From NCBI GenBank assembly GCA_030549775.1, contig CM060175.1:83610745-83674744 (forward strand): DNA of 64,000 nucleotides, read 5' to 3'. Source of the stretch: Tamarix chinensis. Lineage: Eukaryota > Streptophyta > Magnoliopsida > Caryophyllales > Tamaricaceae. The translations under genes and the position numbers were made by a program. The stretch's first letter is position 1. Each line of letters starts with the position of its first letter. Positions 12,341 to 24,852 of this stretch are shown piece by piece. The notes below the pieces were generated by a model. It did no database searches. It was not told the DNA's origin and saw nothing but the letters and a program-made list of their open reading frames with translations.

Positions 12341-14801
12341 AAAGTGAAATCAAGCCAAGTATTTTTCGACAAAGTGTTTTAAATAGTTTTAATTGAAATA
12401 TAAACTTTTTCTCAACTTAACTCTTTATAAGAAACCTATGAATTAAGTAATATTATCCTTAACCTTAAAGTCTTGGTTATCTTCCATGCGTTATTTTCTT
12501 GTACTTAAAAACTTGATTGCTCTTTTACATTTTCACATTAGGAGAACACTTTAAGTGGATAAGTCAATTGTTGTACATGCATACTTCAACAAACACATTA
12601 GTTATTAAGATCTATTTGTTATCATCAAAACAAGCATAATGACATTGTTTAATCTTTGAGGTCAACAATAATAAAAACCTTGACTCATAAGAAGTGTGGA
12701 TACCAATGCATATAATAATGTTAGTAATTAATAAATAGGTAAATGATAATTAAGAAATAAATAGCAGACCCTAAAAATCTATAATTAAGGAGTGAATGGA
12801 TCATAGTTGGATGGGTCACTACTAGTCTACCTATAAGAAGGACAAAGCTAACACTTTGAATGCCAAAGGAACAAGAATGTGGTAAAGAGAATAGGATGTA
12901 GAAAAGAAAGAAGGGTTACAGTGACCTATCCATAGGATTGTTAGCGTATTCCTCTTAATGAAGATGAAAATTTGGGATCCTTTAGTAAAAGTGACTATAT
13001 GAGTGACTTGAGGACTTGAGAGTGAAGGTTAACAAGTATGCTTTAGAAGAAAGATTTATAAGGATAATAATATTGGATGCTCAGTGAAGGTGATTGTGAT
13101 TAATGTGTTATGAGTTTCAAGGCCCATCCATTTATAGAGGGTGAAGGGACATAAAATGATTTAGAAGAAATGTGGGTTAGACTACCAATAGCAACACCCA
13201 TAATTGAGAAATTAGGAGAGTTGAAGCCTCCCTAATGAAGTGGAAATTGATTCCCATTATGGATGGGAGGGATTGATCATGGGGTCCTAGGTCCTATGAT
13301 GGCCTGCATGGAAATCCTAGCTAAATAGTACACTTTTGGTGATTGTGTGACCTTCAACACACATAATGCATTTAGATAATTCTAGGAGAAAATTAGGATG
13401 TGAGGCCTTCCACTTCCTAAGTTAATGGTTTTGAGTTAAGGAGTGAAATAAGCCGTGTTGATCATAATGAGAAACACCCTCTTAAATTCAATTTACCTAT
13501 CATAAGGTATTTGATGAGTATAATAATAGGCTTAGACATGTGCCAATATTCTTGATAGGTTACAATAGTCCTCAAGCATCATTGTTTGGGTTTTCAATCC
13601 TTTTTAAGATGAAAACTGGGAATTCCAACAATATGTTGCCTTCTTGTCCAAGCTTAGGAACCCAAATGAAGAAGATATACCATGGTTGTCAATTTTTAGT
13701 GAGTATTAATCCATCTTATAACTTAACTATTTTTTATGAGCAAAAATCCCATCTAGTGTTACAAATTAATCATTATGATACAAGAGAAGGAATTTAACCT
13801 ACACTTGAATAATAAAACTAGGGATTAGTTCTAGTTTTTAAGCAACCCTAGTATATGCAACTCAAGCAAGAAATTTGGTGTGGAATGTGGTCAGAACATT
13901 GACCACGCCTGCACCATTTTGTACTACTGTGCCTCATACTATGGTGGCCAAAACTAGTTTGATTGATGATGGAAATGAACCCGACTACCTAGCCACTTAA
14001 GAAAATAAAGCAAAAATGTATCCACATAGGTATTCTATAAGGAAAAGGAATACTTTTCTCCATGTCATTAATGGATGACAATTTCCTCTCATTGTTGTGA
14101 AAAACATACAACCTTTTGTTTGACCTTAGGATACAACCTCTAGGCTGGAGGAGAGGCCAAACTAATCATCCCAATAATGGATTTGCATCTATAGGTTACC
14201 ATTTAGGTTTGGGATGAGGTTCTTGTAACCAAACTTGGTTAGGGAATTCCTCAATAAATATGGGATTTCATCTTCCTAGTTAATGTCCATTGCATGAAAG
14301 GTTTTACTAGGCTGGTTCACACGAGGAAAGTGCATAGTGTGAGGGGTTGACTTGTATTTACTATTATGGTGGTATAACACCTAAGGTTCACAATGTGGAG
14401 GAGGGTAGGATCTTGCTAGTTAATAGGTTGAAGTGTGAACCATTACAACTAGGTTTGACCAGCAATGATCAAAACCGGAAGGATGCATACTTTTTGGTTG
14501 ACATAAAGGGCATCATTCCTCGATTCCCATTTTAGAATATTCTTAATGAGTGGAGAAGTTTTAGTAAATGTTATTATGCTTGCTTATTATTTATGGAAAT
14601 GTCAACTGAGACTTAATTTTATGCCTTCTGTAGTTTTTTTTGTGGTATTTCAAAGAAAGGGGAGCATCTAAGGCCGTGAAGCATAGATTGAGGATTTTTT
14701 TTTTGTTGATTGACATATAACTTGAGTGAACCTATGTCACTTGTCACACCTTTTAATGTAGTTGAAGTAATCGTCCAAAATGGTTGACCATTATTAAAAC
14801 T
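12341..14801. other. Unassigned DNA between repeats
   Basis: The GC content is moderate and short open frames exist (plus strand 13540-13797 and 14347-14535), but none shows a family I recognise. The pattern of interrupted frames looks like a decayed mobile-element coding region, possibly part of the gypsy remnant now at 41-43 kb, but I could not match any domain. I see no RNA gene. Confidence 0.3.
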
Positions 14802-17089
14802 TGTAATACCCCATTCTTTAAGAAAACCTTACCTATTCAGGATTAGTATTGGTAGATATTAATTTTCTATAGATAGATGTCTTATTGCATCTTTTATGAG
14901 TTTTAAAACCATATTTACATTTTTAAAATAATTTGTTCAAGACTCCTTATCCATTTTTATGGTTTTGCCATATGTGAGACTTTTGAGACACTTTTGGTCT
15001 CTAAACTCTTTCTAGATTAGTCTTTCATTTGGATATTTGACATTCTCATATTTTTATGAATTTCCTAGACTTTTTTTAAATTCCAAATCAAATTATTGGA
15101 AAAAGATACCATTCCTTTTTTTAGTTAGTCTTAATCATAGGTTTTGAGCCCATTAATCCATTTTTGGTTATCTGAATTTCATAAAACTTTGGGGCATCTT
15201 ATCTTAGTATTCTTGAGCTAAATACGATCCAAAAGTTCCATTTATATTTATATCATTTTTTAATTAATTTAGATTTTTTTGGACACGTATGCGTCATCAA
15301 ATTCAAAATTTCTTCCTTCTTTCACACTTGCTTTTGGTGAGATTTATTCCTAATCACTCATTTGTGATAAGTACCTTTATGATCGTCATAATTTTTGGCC
15401 CTATATGTCTCCACCCTCCATGCCATCTAACTTGATATTTTCTATGCAATATCATTTCAAGACTTAGTAGTTAAGTCTTTTAAGTTCTTAACCTTTAAGA
15501 CTTTAGCTCCTACCCTTTTTGGTGTGCCACTTCCTTTATCTCATATTCCTCCTCATTTTTTCTAACTTTATCTTTCCTTCTTCCTCCATTTTCTTGAGCC
15601 ATTCTTCCATTATTTACTATTCTTGAAGCTTGATCATGCTTCTAACCTTTGAGGATAAGTTCTTTAATCCTTCCTCCTTTGATATGTTATTATGAGTTTA
15701 TTTTTCCTAATCTTCTCTATGGTCTTTCTAGGTTATAATTTGTTATTTTTTTAGTGTTGAAGGTTGGATATTTAAGGTAAACGTCCAAAATCCCAAGTAA
15801 ATAGATTTGATTTGTGTTATATGTTTATGTTTCAAGTTTAAGCATGCTTGGGTATTTTACGTAATTGTTCAGCCTATTAGCCAAAAGTTGTGATCCATGG
15901 GCTTTTAGCTAAATATAATTATACCATGATAACTCTTGATATTTTGGTATATAACATGATAGCAAATAATCACGTTTAAAGTGTGTTAATTATGGTTGAT
16001 TATTGTGATGTTCTAGGTGTTCTTGATAGGTTTCGGCCTCTTGGGCTTATGCAGTATGATATTGAGTTTTTTTATCCAATCTAATGCTACCATGTTATGT
16101 ATTGAAATTTAAAGATAAACTTTGGAATATAACTTATCTTGATTTGAGTATGTTTAGGGTGATTAATTTAAGCATGAATGTTTGGCAAGTTTAAGTATTC
16201 TTCTTAATGTTCTCGAGTGTATTCATTTGTTCATGGGAAATTGTGTTTTAATTTCTATAAGTTGGGTTTAGTTATTTATTTGGAATGTTTTTAACTAGTT
16301 TTGGATATTTAAGTAGAATATTACTTTTATGGGCATAGTATTTTGGCATTAATAGTATTTGAATGTAAATAGTTTTCAACGTTACTAGTATTTTAATGGG
16401 AATAGTGTGTTAACATGAATAATATCTTTTATTAATAGTAATTTTTAGTTATACCTTTTTAAAAAAAATATATATTTAAGCTTTTCGGTATAAAATAACA
16501 TTTTCCATCATTTATGCCCATTTGACATGTTTTATTTGAGTTGTTTTCCACTGTTGATTTAATCTTTCAATGTCTTTAATGTAATCCTTTGGGATTTAAA
16601 ATATTTTTGGAATTTTGGATTAAAACAGATTCATTTGATCATGTATTATTTTAACTTGGTTGGCTTATGTACCTTTGGTTTTTATGTTTTGGGTTATGCC
16701 CTTGGTTTTAATGGCTTGTTTTTACTTAGGCGTAAGGCATTACTTGGTTTTGATTTGGGTCATGCCTTGGGTTTTATTTATTTAACTTGGGCTTCATGAC
16801 CCTTGGGATTCTATTGAGTGGCGTAGATATATGATGAGTTGTGACTCATTTTATATGGTTATGACTTCTTTCTTGCATGAAAATCTTGGAAGTAAGTGAT
16901 ATTAAGTGTGGACCTTTGTAATTCCTTGGTGAATAATGTGGATTTTAAATAAAACACTAATTATTAAAGTGAAAGATCTTAGATGAAAAGTAGTACTGTT
17001 TAGGGTTAGTTACCCTAGAGACAAGGTGAGAGCCCTCGATTGGTTTGGTTGGGTTTTGTCGTATGTCTCAACATCTCAACTAACGCCCT
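14802..17089 (+). mobile_element. 5' part of an LTR-like unit, plus strand
   Basis: It begins TGTAATACCCC at 14802 and runs through AT-rich DNA with only a weak pyrimidine tract (15540-15620). The cassette lead (AACACTAATTATTAAAGTGA) appears near 16950. It is cut at 17090 by a minus-strand LTR end. Its 3' part may be the DNA after 39884, but no target duplication proves this. Confidence 0.5.
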
Positions 17090-17172
17090 TGCAACACCGA
17101 ATTTTACTACTAAAAAATTTTTGTTTTAAAATAGAAGCTTATAACCAAAATATCGAGTGTTATTGTCGTAAT

Positions 17173-17878
17173 TGTTGTGGATCGATACCAATTTGAAAAA
17201 ATAAGATCTAATTAGAATCAATTAGAACACACAAGAATTGAGAAGAGAAGAACACTCAAGAGCACAGATTGGGAAAACAGATGATCTTATTGATGTGAAG
17301 TAATTGTGATTACAAAGAATCAAAGAAATTCTCACTTAAATCACTCAATTCATCAAGGAATTACAATAGAACTCAATAGGAGAAGAAGACGACGTTCACT
17401 CTTTGATTAGGGTTCTAATCGCATGGTATTTATACTATACGAAACTATCATTAGCAAAAACCGAGGCGGAGCGAAAAACTCAAAAAACACGGACCGTGTT
17501 AATAAACACGGTACCCTCGTGTCTATTTTTTGTCTCTCACCTTCTCACGGAAACAAAACACATTTTCCTGATGAAAAAAGAGGGATCGTGTTTCACAAAC
17601 ACGGGACCCCCGTATTTCTTTCTAGCTTTGATAGTCTTTAGTATTTCAGCTACAACTTCTTCATCTGATGTCCAATCGAGCTGATTCTTGGTGCGTTGGA
17701 AAGATAACAGAAAGATCTGAAACTTTCATGTTTATTACATTTCCAAATTATAACTTCTTCAAGGTAAAATATTCACATATTTCCTGAATAGCTCACAGTT
17801 CTACTCCAAATTCCTCCGAAACACTTCACACACCAATCCAAGCTATTCTACACACCAAATACGACTCACAAGCTCACA
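17173..17878. mobile_element. Solo LTR, probably Ty1/copia-type (706 bp)
   Basis: The insertion starts TGTTGTGG and ends AGCTCACA. It is flanked by the exact 5-bp duplication gtaat (17168-17172 and 17879-17883), which falls inside the surrounding LTR sequence. A TATA-like GGTATTTATACTA lies at 17424-17436. Short palindromes (ACACGGACCGTGTT and CGTGTTTCACAAACACGG) are present near 17490 and 17590. The length and TG...CA ends fit a solo LTR. Assignment to copia is by size and style, not by a protein, because no internal region is present. Open frames at 17403-17684 are incidental. Confidence 0.7.
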
Positions 17879-18439
17879 GTAATTGATGAAAGTGTAGTTT
17901 ACTATACTATCCTTACATCAATCACAAGGCTAAAACCATTAAATAAACATAGAGTAACTCAAAATGAGAGAAAATTTATAAATACAAATATGAGTTTGGA
18001 GATTAATTTTGAGATACAATAATAGAATACAAATAAAGAGATACCATGGATTAAAGAGTCCAAAAGGTATCTGAGTAAAAACATCATCCAAATAATATAA
18101 ATCTTCATCCAAACACTCGGTACAGGAAAAGTTACTCTCCATATAATGCATAAAAGGTCGCAAAATGATCCAGCTGATCCTCAAAGACTTACATAAACAT
18201 CTGAGTCTTCTACTTGTGGGAATGAATAGCACCCATAAAAAGGATGATCAACATGCTACATACTGAGTAAGGTAACAATACTATTGAATGAGGGATATAG
18301 ATAAATACATATATTCATAGTTGATAATAAGCACACATACAAATTACAAAAAGTCTCACAAGATAAATACTGATCCAGACCTCTTTATTAGATATAACCA
18401 TTTTCATTCTTTTATTTATGTTGAGTTTAGAGACTTACT

Positions 18440-18970
18440 ATTCTTAAACTGGTGAAACGATTTGAAGCACCACTCAGGAGCAACCCACTCGAGTCACCAT
18501 TATCCTCCAGTGGAACAGATCCAACACCTCTCAGGACAAAACCCTCCTTAGCCACTATTCTTAAACTGGTGGAATGGTCTGAAGCACCTCTCAGGGACAA
18601 CACATCTAAGACTATTATCCATTATTATCATCTGGTAGGATAGATTCAACATCTTGATACTAATAAATCATTATTATACTTTAAATAATTAATCTCTTAT
18701 CCATTAGGTTACTTATCTAAATCCATATTATTATTCACGATGAGTATAGGACCCCACTATTCTTAATCAGGTGGAATGAACTAAATCACCACTCAGGGAC
18801 AACACACCCAAACCACTATTATCATTCGATGGAATAGACCATAAAAAACTCTCAAGGCAAAACACTCTTGAGACACTATCATTAAACCGGTGGAACGGTC
18901 TGAAACACCTCTCAAAGATAACACATCTGAGCTACTATTATTATCCAATGGAGCGGAACCATAAATACAT
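18440..18970 (-). repeat. Tandem hairpin cassette, inverted copy
   Basis: On the plus strand the pattern CCACTATT(N)CTGGTGGAA alternates with CTCAGGA(C)AACAC segments. The inverted lead (ATCTTTCACTTTATATGATT) ends the block at about 18990. It has the same architecture as the plus-strand cassettes. Confidence 0.6.
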
Positions 18971-20289
18971 TGTCCCGACTCATGTGATCTTTCACTTTAT
19001 ATGATTAATATCTTTTTAATGATTTATTCAAAGGTATATAACACGTTCAAAGCAGGTAAGTATATCACAAAGATCATAAGACCGCTGATCTCTATATCAC
19101 CCTAAAACCCTAGGTTCATACTTTTGTCGTAAATCTTTTTATATTACTCTTTTAATCACCAAACTTAGTACCCATTCCTCAAATGTTATTATTATAAACA
19201 TAATCAAATTTAAAGGCCTATCTTTAAGTTCTTGCATATGCAATAATAACCCTATCCCAAATATTACTATTCCTAGAGCTTATAAACCCTAATTTCACAA
19301 ATCAATCATAGCTTTTCTTGTAGGGCTAAAAAAAATACCAAATTCAATATAAATTCCCAAAACACTAATACTAAAAATATATCAAAATTTTGTGGTCTAA
19401 CTCTACCGTTTCACACATGTGATAATGGCTTCTTTATTTTAAGGTTAATATTCCCAGTCAAACTATTTTCATACTTTATTAAACTTAGGTCATTCATAAC
19501 TACTATAACCACTTTATATAAATTCCTTAGCACATTTTTGGATGATATAAAACCTTAAAATGCCATGCTTCTCATATTTAATCCATGCTAATCAAATGCC
19601 CTTATTGGTAACAAATCCTTTATTTCATGTAAATCTTATGTGTTTAGTAATATTATTTCCAAATCCTTATTTTTCTCCATAGACCTTATCATACTCATTT
19701 CACATTCATCATACCTTTAATAAATCCATGATACATCCATATTTCACACCAAGGGCTTTTTCACATAAAATAACAATACTGTATGATATTTACTTACTCA
19801 TTTATTATCCTGTAATATCTACCACATATCATAGTATCAAAAATCATATATTAATTCACATAATCGCAATAATAACATGGTACAATAAAAAATCATGCAT
19901 AACACTTAGCAATCAAAAATCCTAGACTATGACAAGTATATTTAAAAAAAGGGCTTTGGTGTCTAAGCATGCAAATCCTATTCCACTTCTTCTGAGACTA
20001 CAAGGAAATCACATAAGAAAATCATAATAAAATACCATTAGGATTAAACTACATAAGTAAAAGAATTATTAAGGAAATAGAAGGGTGAAAGAAGGAACAA
20101 AACTGAACCAAGAAGGGTATTGTTTGGAAAAAAAACTTGCGTAACTAAGCAAAGGGGGAAACAGTAGGTTGTTGTGGGAATGGAGGGTGAGCAACAACAT
20201 TATAACACTCCCAAAATTTACTAATGAAAATTTTTGTTTTCAAAAGTTACAAGCAGAAGCTAAGACAGTAAATTTTGGGGTGTTACCGC

Positions 20290-20345
20290 CATACTTAGTA
20301 CTAGACCGGTTTCCTCCCCAGTTCCAATACCAAGTGCTAAGCCTA
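20290..20345 (-). other. LTR 3'-terminal hairpin (minus strand)
   Basis: The minus strand reads GCACTTGGTATTGGAAC, a short loop, then ACCGGTCTAGTACTAAGT. This is the same pairing pattern as at 35262-35308. Confidence 0.5.
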
Positions 20346-21206
20346 AAATGTTATTTTACTTAAATTCAAAAATACATTAGTAAATCAGAGTAGCATAATG
20401 GTTAGTGAGGTTATTTCATCTTCCAACTAAAACCCACTAATTGTGGTTACAAAATAGAGTTAGTTGAAAGGAAAATATGAAAGGTTATAAGGAAAGTATA
20501 GAAACTTTCGGTTCAAGTTACCAAATAGAATCTCACTTAACCCTACGCTCTTAACCCGATGAATAATCCTTGAATATCGCTTGTGAGCTAACCTGCAGAT
20601 GCCACTTCCCATTAAATAAGTAGGGGCTCAAGAAATGAACCCTTTGGTATAATGGTACTAAGTAATCCATTATACAAGACAAGACTAATATGTAAGACCC
20701 GCATGCAACACACCAGATGCATCGCATTAATCATATGAACATTGGATTATGTATAAAGTAATCGAACTATGATAATCATTCATATAACCACATGCTTCAA
20801 GATCATATGTTACCAATACTCATTCACCTATAAATAACTAAATCTTACAAATGGAACATCAAAGAGATGATATTTGTAGTATAATTAGAAATCCACATCA
20901 TTCTCAAAAATATGCACAACTCTCTTAACCGACCCACAATTTCTCAATTCAAAGGTAGGCCCATCAACACAATCCAATACACACATCATCATGAGTAGGT
21001 ATAAATGTTGCTACTGAATCATAGGTAGGTGCAATGGCTATTGCTAACTCACAGGTAAGTATAAAGGTTGCTACCGAAACACTGATATATATAAAGGCTG
21101 CTACCAAAATATAGGCAGCCACAAAGGCTAATATCAAATCACAGGTAGACATAAATACTACTACCAACTCATAGCTAAGCACAAAGACCACTACTGAAAC
21201 ATAGGT

Positions 21207-21511
21207 TGTAATACCCCAATTTTAGCAGAGTGTTATAAGGATTGATCTAGCTACTTATATCAACATGGTATACCATCCTTTTAGCAATTCCATCATAAAA
21301 ACTTTACAGTTAGGCGTGCTTGTTGTGGAGTAATTTTTAGGCTGGGTGACTTTCCTGGAAAGTTTCAAAAAAATTCTAAAAATTTCTCGGAAAGTGTATG
21401 AGTGAAGCCAAAGCACGTTGAAAGGACTTGTGTTGATTTGTGGTGCCGATTGATCAATCTGAAAGCGCTCCAAGGTAGCCCCGCGTGGTCGTATTGACTC
21501 GGGGTGTTATA
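21207..21511 (+). repeat. TRIM 5' LTR with 5S-like box
   Basis: The 5S-like segment lies at about 21290-21365: CCATCAT, then GTTAGGCGTGCTTG (box A-like), then TAGGCTGGGTGAC (box C-like), then CCTGGAAAGT. It differs from the second LTR by many scattered substitutions, so the insertion is old. Confidence 0.82.
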
Positions 21512-21513
21512 AA

Positions 21514-21525
21514 TGGTATCAAAGT
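21514..21525 (+). other. Primer-binding site, tRNA-iMet type
   Basis: TGGTATCAAAGT follows the 5' LTR after two bases. The canonical plant site is TGGTATCAGAGC, which matches at ten of twelve positions. Confidence 0.75.
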
Positions 21526-21644
21526 GAAACTACGACCGTGAGTTGAACTCGGATGAGCTAGCCAGCCACCTAATGGGACAATTCTTGGAATAAACTGTAT
21601 TGAGATAGTTAGTGGTTGAAGTGCAACGAGGACGTTGTGTTCTT

Positions 21645-21658
21645 TGAGTGGGGGTAAA
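21645..21658 (+). other. Polypurine tract of the TRIM
   Basis: TGAGTGGGGGTAAA directly precedes the 3' LTR, in the place expected for the plus-strand primer. Confidence 0.6.
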
Positions 21659-21964
21659 TGTAATACCCCAAATTGAGCGGAGTGTTATAAAGATTGATTT
21701 GGTTACTTATATCAACACGGTATACCATCCTTTTGGTGATTCCATCCTAAAACTTTACGACTAAGTGTGCTAGTTGTGGAGCAATTTTTAGGATGTGTGA
21801 CCCTCCTGAAAAGTTTGATAATTTTTTTTGAAAATTTCTCAGAAAGTGCATGAGTGAGGATAAAGCGCACTGGAAGGACTCGTGTTGATTTGTGAGGCCA
21901 GCCGATCAATCCGAAAGCACTTCACGGTAGCCCCTGTATGGTCATATCGACTCGGGGTGTTATA
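21659..21964 (+). repeat. TRIM 3' LTR with 5S-like box
   Basis: This is a direct copy of 21207-21511. The 5S-like segment (about 21743-21815) contains CTAAGTGTGCTAG and TAGGATGTGTGAC. The ends are TGTAATACCCC and GGGGTGTTATA. Confidence 0.82.
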
Positions 21965-22286
21965 TAGGTAGACTCAAAGGTTGCCACCGAATCATAGGTA
22001 AGCATAATATATTCTACCAAAATACCCCAATAATCATCTCCATTCAATTATCAAACAATTCCATTTTTATTTACTCAAAGAGAGATCAACGAACCCGGAG
22101 ACACTAAGGTACCCCAAACATACTAGTGCATAAGAGTAGCATAGTATCCTACCGACTATCAACCAAGGGACGCAAAGGTACCTTGGTCGTATTGATACAT
22201 GAAGGTACAAAGTACCCTACCAACAAGGACATATAAGCCATAAGTATATATACCCCCTACTTAGGTCCATAGAGCTAAATAGAGTA

Positions 22287-22398
22287 AGATGTAGTTGTTT
22301 TTCTAAAATTAAATTTATAGAAGTAGTTGAAATGATCCTAATTGTATTTGAAGTGATTTGGTCGATTGATTATATTTGAAGATAGTCATTGATTATAT
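22287..22398 (+). mobile_element. Rearranged fragment of the LTR type seen at 57577-61880
   Basis: 22290-22338 matches 59670-59719 closely (shared TGTTTTTCTAAAATTAAATT and GAAATGATCCTAATTG). The next bases match about 59905-59926 (shared TTGAAGTGATTTGGTCGATT). The roughly 190 bases between these in the intact LTR are missing. The fragment lies directly left of the CACTA coding region, where the missing CACTA left end would be expected. Confidence 0.65.
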
Positions 22399-22467
22399 TT
22401 GACCGATGAACATTTCCTAATATATGTTTTCCTATTTGCTTTTGCATGTATAGTCATTGTTTCAAAA

Positions 22468-24710
22468 ATGCCTGGGGATAGAAGTTGGATGAACCATAAG
22501 GGAATAAATGATAGGAGAAAGCTAGAGTATATTAAAGGTGTTAATGAATTTTTAGAATTCTGTTTTTGGTGGAAAGGAAGAGGGAATTTTGCTAAAATGC
22601 CCTTGCTTGAATTGTAATTTTATTTTAGCCTAAAATCGACGTACTATGTGGATTCATTTGATGATGTATGGCATCAAGAATGATTATAATCCATGGATTT
22701 TTCATGGAGAAAGTGATGGCAGCAGTATCAGGGGTGAGAATAATAGTATTCATAATACTTATGATGAAGAGACTAGAGTTAATGCGGATGGTGAGGCAGA
22801 TCTTGATAATATGGGTCCATTGGTACAAGATGTGACAAATGTTCAATTTTCCATGGGTATTGATAATACTGAATCAGAAGTAGGGTGTCAGTCTCTTGAG
22901 GAAAATGGTGTTGGTTTAGAGAAGTTTGTTAAGTTGATGAAAGATGCTGAGACAGAGTTGTATGCAGGTTGTAAGACATTCTCAAAATTAGAATTTTTGG
23001 TTAACTTACTCCATATCAAAGTGAGTAATAAATGGATTAATAAATCTTTTGATATGCTACTTCAAGTTTTGCATAGAGCCTTTAACTTTGATAAAGGATT
23101 TCCTAAGACATCGTATGAAGCAAGGAAATACACTAAGGAACTTGGGTTGAATTTTGTAAAAATTGATGCTTGCATTAATCATTGCATATTATTTTGGAAA
23201 GAATATTCTCAATACAATAGTTGTCCAGTTTGTGGATGCTCTAGATGAAGGATGGTAGATAGAATCAAGATGATGGAAGTAGCAGTGATGGTGAGGGTTG
23301 CATATGAGAAATAAGGTGCCCAACTAGTCTTACGCCATTTTCTTTAATCCTAGGCTTCAAAGGATGTATAGGTGCTTAAATTAGCAGAACATATGCGTTG
23401 GCATAAAGAGCATTGTCCAGACGATGGAATTACGAGGCATCCTGCAGATTCAAAAGCTTCGAATTTTCTAGATGAATTATTTCCCACTTTCTCCGCTGAT
23501 CCACGGAGTGTTAGGTTGGCACTTGCGAGTGATGGGTTCAACCCTGGAGCACACTTAAGTTCCAAGTATAGCATATAGTCTGTTATTCTTTTCTGTAAGT
23601 ATGGTAAGCCATTAGGGAAGGCTACACTTAAAGAGTTAAGCTTTAAAGACTAGGAGCAAGCGCAACTCTACATTCTAAGAAATTGTGAAGAAGTTCAACC
23701 ATTTTATGAGTAAGTGAAATTATTTTAATTTATATAGAATATTGAATATGTAAATAGGGCTACAAAGATTAATAATTGTTCTTTATGATAGGGAGTATAT
23801 GAATGACAATGAAGGACAACTTGTTGCTTTTGTTAAATGGTTTGAAAAAAGAGTAAGTGAACTTATAATCTATATGAATTAAATAATAGATATATTATAG
23901 TAATAACGTATGTCTTACGTTATTTCTTTTAATTTTTATGTAATATAGATAACAGAGTTGAGAGATGCTGGGGATGAAAGGATTACAGATGAACTATTAT
24001 GTCTAGCTCGAGGTCCAATGAGGAATGTGCTTACATATGAGGGATATATTGTGAATGGTTTTAGATTTCATACAAGAAAGCGCCAAAGAAGAAGGAAGAC
24101 ACAAAACAGTGGAGTAATGGTAAAAGGAGATGATGATAGTGGAGGTGTGGATTTTTACGGGTTACTAGAGGAGGTGATTGTGTTGGAATACGACCCTATC
24201 AAAAATTATGGTAGTCCTACTACCATTATTTTTAGATGTGAATGGTTCAATGTATGGGATAAGATGATGGGGGTAAAGAGAGATGATAAATATGGAATTA
24301 CCCTTGTTAATGTTAATAGTAGGTTAAGATATAACGAGCCTTTTGCGCTAGCCTCTCAAGTAGGGAAAGTTTTTTATGTAAAGGCCCATAAAGAACCTCA
24401 GTGGAGGATAGTTGTCAAAAACAAGTCCTCGAAATCATTTTGATTTTCCTATTATTGAGGACGTTGATGATGATAGTGAACCTTCAAATGCAAATTGGGA
24501 GAGTGAGATGACTACTACGATTTCTGATATGCAAGATTTAAATTGGGATGAAATTCCTTTGGTACGTGATGATACTGAACCTGATTTAGTTGATATTTGT
24601 GACGTTGAAAGGGCTATGAATAATGAGGAGGAGGAGGAGGAGGGCCTCGAAGATGAAAATGGTGAAGTTAATTACTATTCAGATTTAGAATCAGATAGAA
24701 TCAGATGAAG
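22468..24710 (+). pseudogene. TNP2-like CACTA transposase, internally deleted and frameshifted
   Basis: The order of recognisable blocks follows the TNP2 family. First comes the transposase-associated N-terminus (GDRSWM ... GVNEFLEFC), then KCPCLNC in another frame near 22596. Next is the Transposase_21 region (22646-23248) with LYAGCKTFSKLEF, SFDMLL, KIDACINHCILFWKEY and CPVCGCSR. Then MRWHKEH ... DDGITRHPADSKA ... LASDGFNPGAH (23390-23560). The frame stops, and the next block is already C-terminal (KPLGKATLKEL, 23600; QLYILRNCEEVQPF, 23660). It is followed by a DUF4218/4216-type tail (23958-24443: LARGP, GYIVNGFRFHT, KTQNSGV, FRCEWFNVWD, EPFALASQVGKVFYV) and an acidic tail. Several hundred residues of the catalytic core are absent, so it cannot encode an active transposase. 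Confidence 0.85.
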
Positions 24711-24852
24711 ATATTGTATGATATTATTTTAGTTTTCCTTCAAAGTCGAAGGTGATGGTGATAAATTTCCAAATGATATAACTATTGTATCTTAATTTAT
24801 TTAATTAGCATATTAATCAATTTATTTTATTGTTGTTGGATTTTACAGGTTA

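Larger units (their letters stand above)
17090..20200 (-). mobile_element. 3' part of an LTR-like unit, minus strand
   Basis: Read on the minus strand, this ends ...AAAATTCGGTGTTGCA at 17090. It carries the inverted hairpin cassette (18440-18970) and DNA matching the unit at 600-2691 (for example 19960-20030). It contains the solo LTR 17173-17878 and is interrupted at 20201 within its purine-rich (plus strand) tract. The remaining 5' part could be 38870-39883, by order only. Confidence 0.55.
21207..21964 (+). mobile_element. Complete Cassandra-like TRIM retrotransposon
   Basis: Two direct repeats of about 305 bp (21207-21511 and 21659-21964) flank a 147-bp internal region. Both repeats start TGTAATACCCC and end GGGGTGTTATA. 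The insertion has an exact 5-bp duplication, taggt (21202-21206 and 21965-21969). A primer-binding site resembling the initiator-Met tRNA complement follows the first repeat, and a purine tract precedes the second. Each repeat contains a segment resembling the 3' half of plant 5S rRNA (AGTTAGGCGTGCTTG and TAGGCTGGGTGAC in the first). That is the known signature of Cassandra, whose LTRs carry a pol III promoter-like 5S domain. The element has no coding region, as expected, and depends on other elements for movement. Confidence 0.85.
20201..22286 (-). mobile_element. 3' part of an LTR-like unit, minus strand, hosting a TRIM
   Basis: On the plus strand it starts TATAACACTCCCAAAATTTA, the inverse of an LTR 3' end, followed by a terminal hairpin (20290-20345). 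The stretch 22070-22286 is the reverse complement of DNA around 9500-9760, so it belongs to the same subfamily as the nested LTR at 5601-10925. The Cassandra-like TRIM sits at 21207-21964. The unit breaks off at 22286; 36248-38869 may be its 5' half, since the flanks aacat and agcac match at three of five bases. Confidence 0.6.

Noticed and set aside
13540..14535. Possible gag-like coding DNA
   Set aside because: Short frames without recognisable motifs; no assignment can be supported.
21255..21473. 72-codon minus-strand frame, with a similar one at 21712-21909
   Set aside because: The two frames lie in the two TRIM LTRs and are similar only because the LTRs are direct copies; Cassandra is non-coding.
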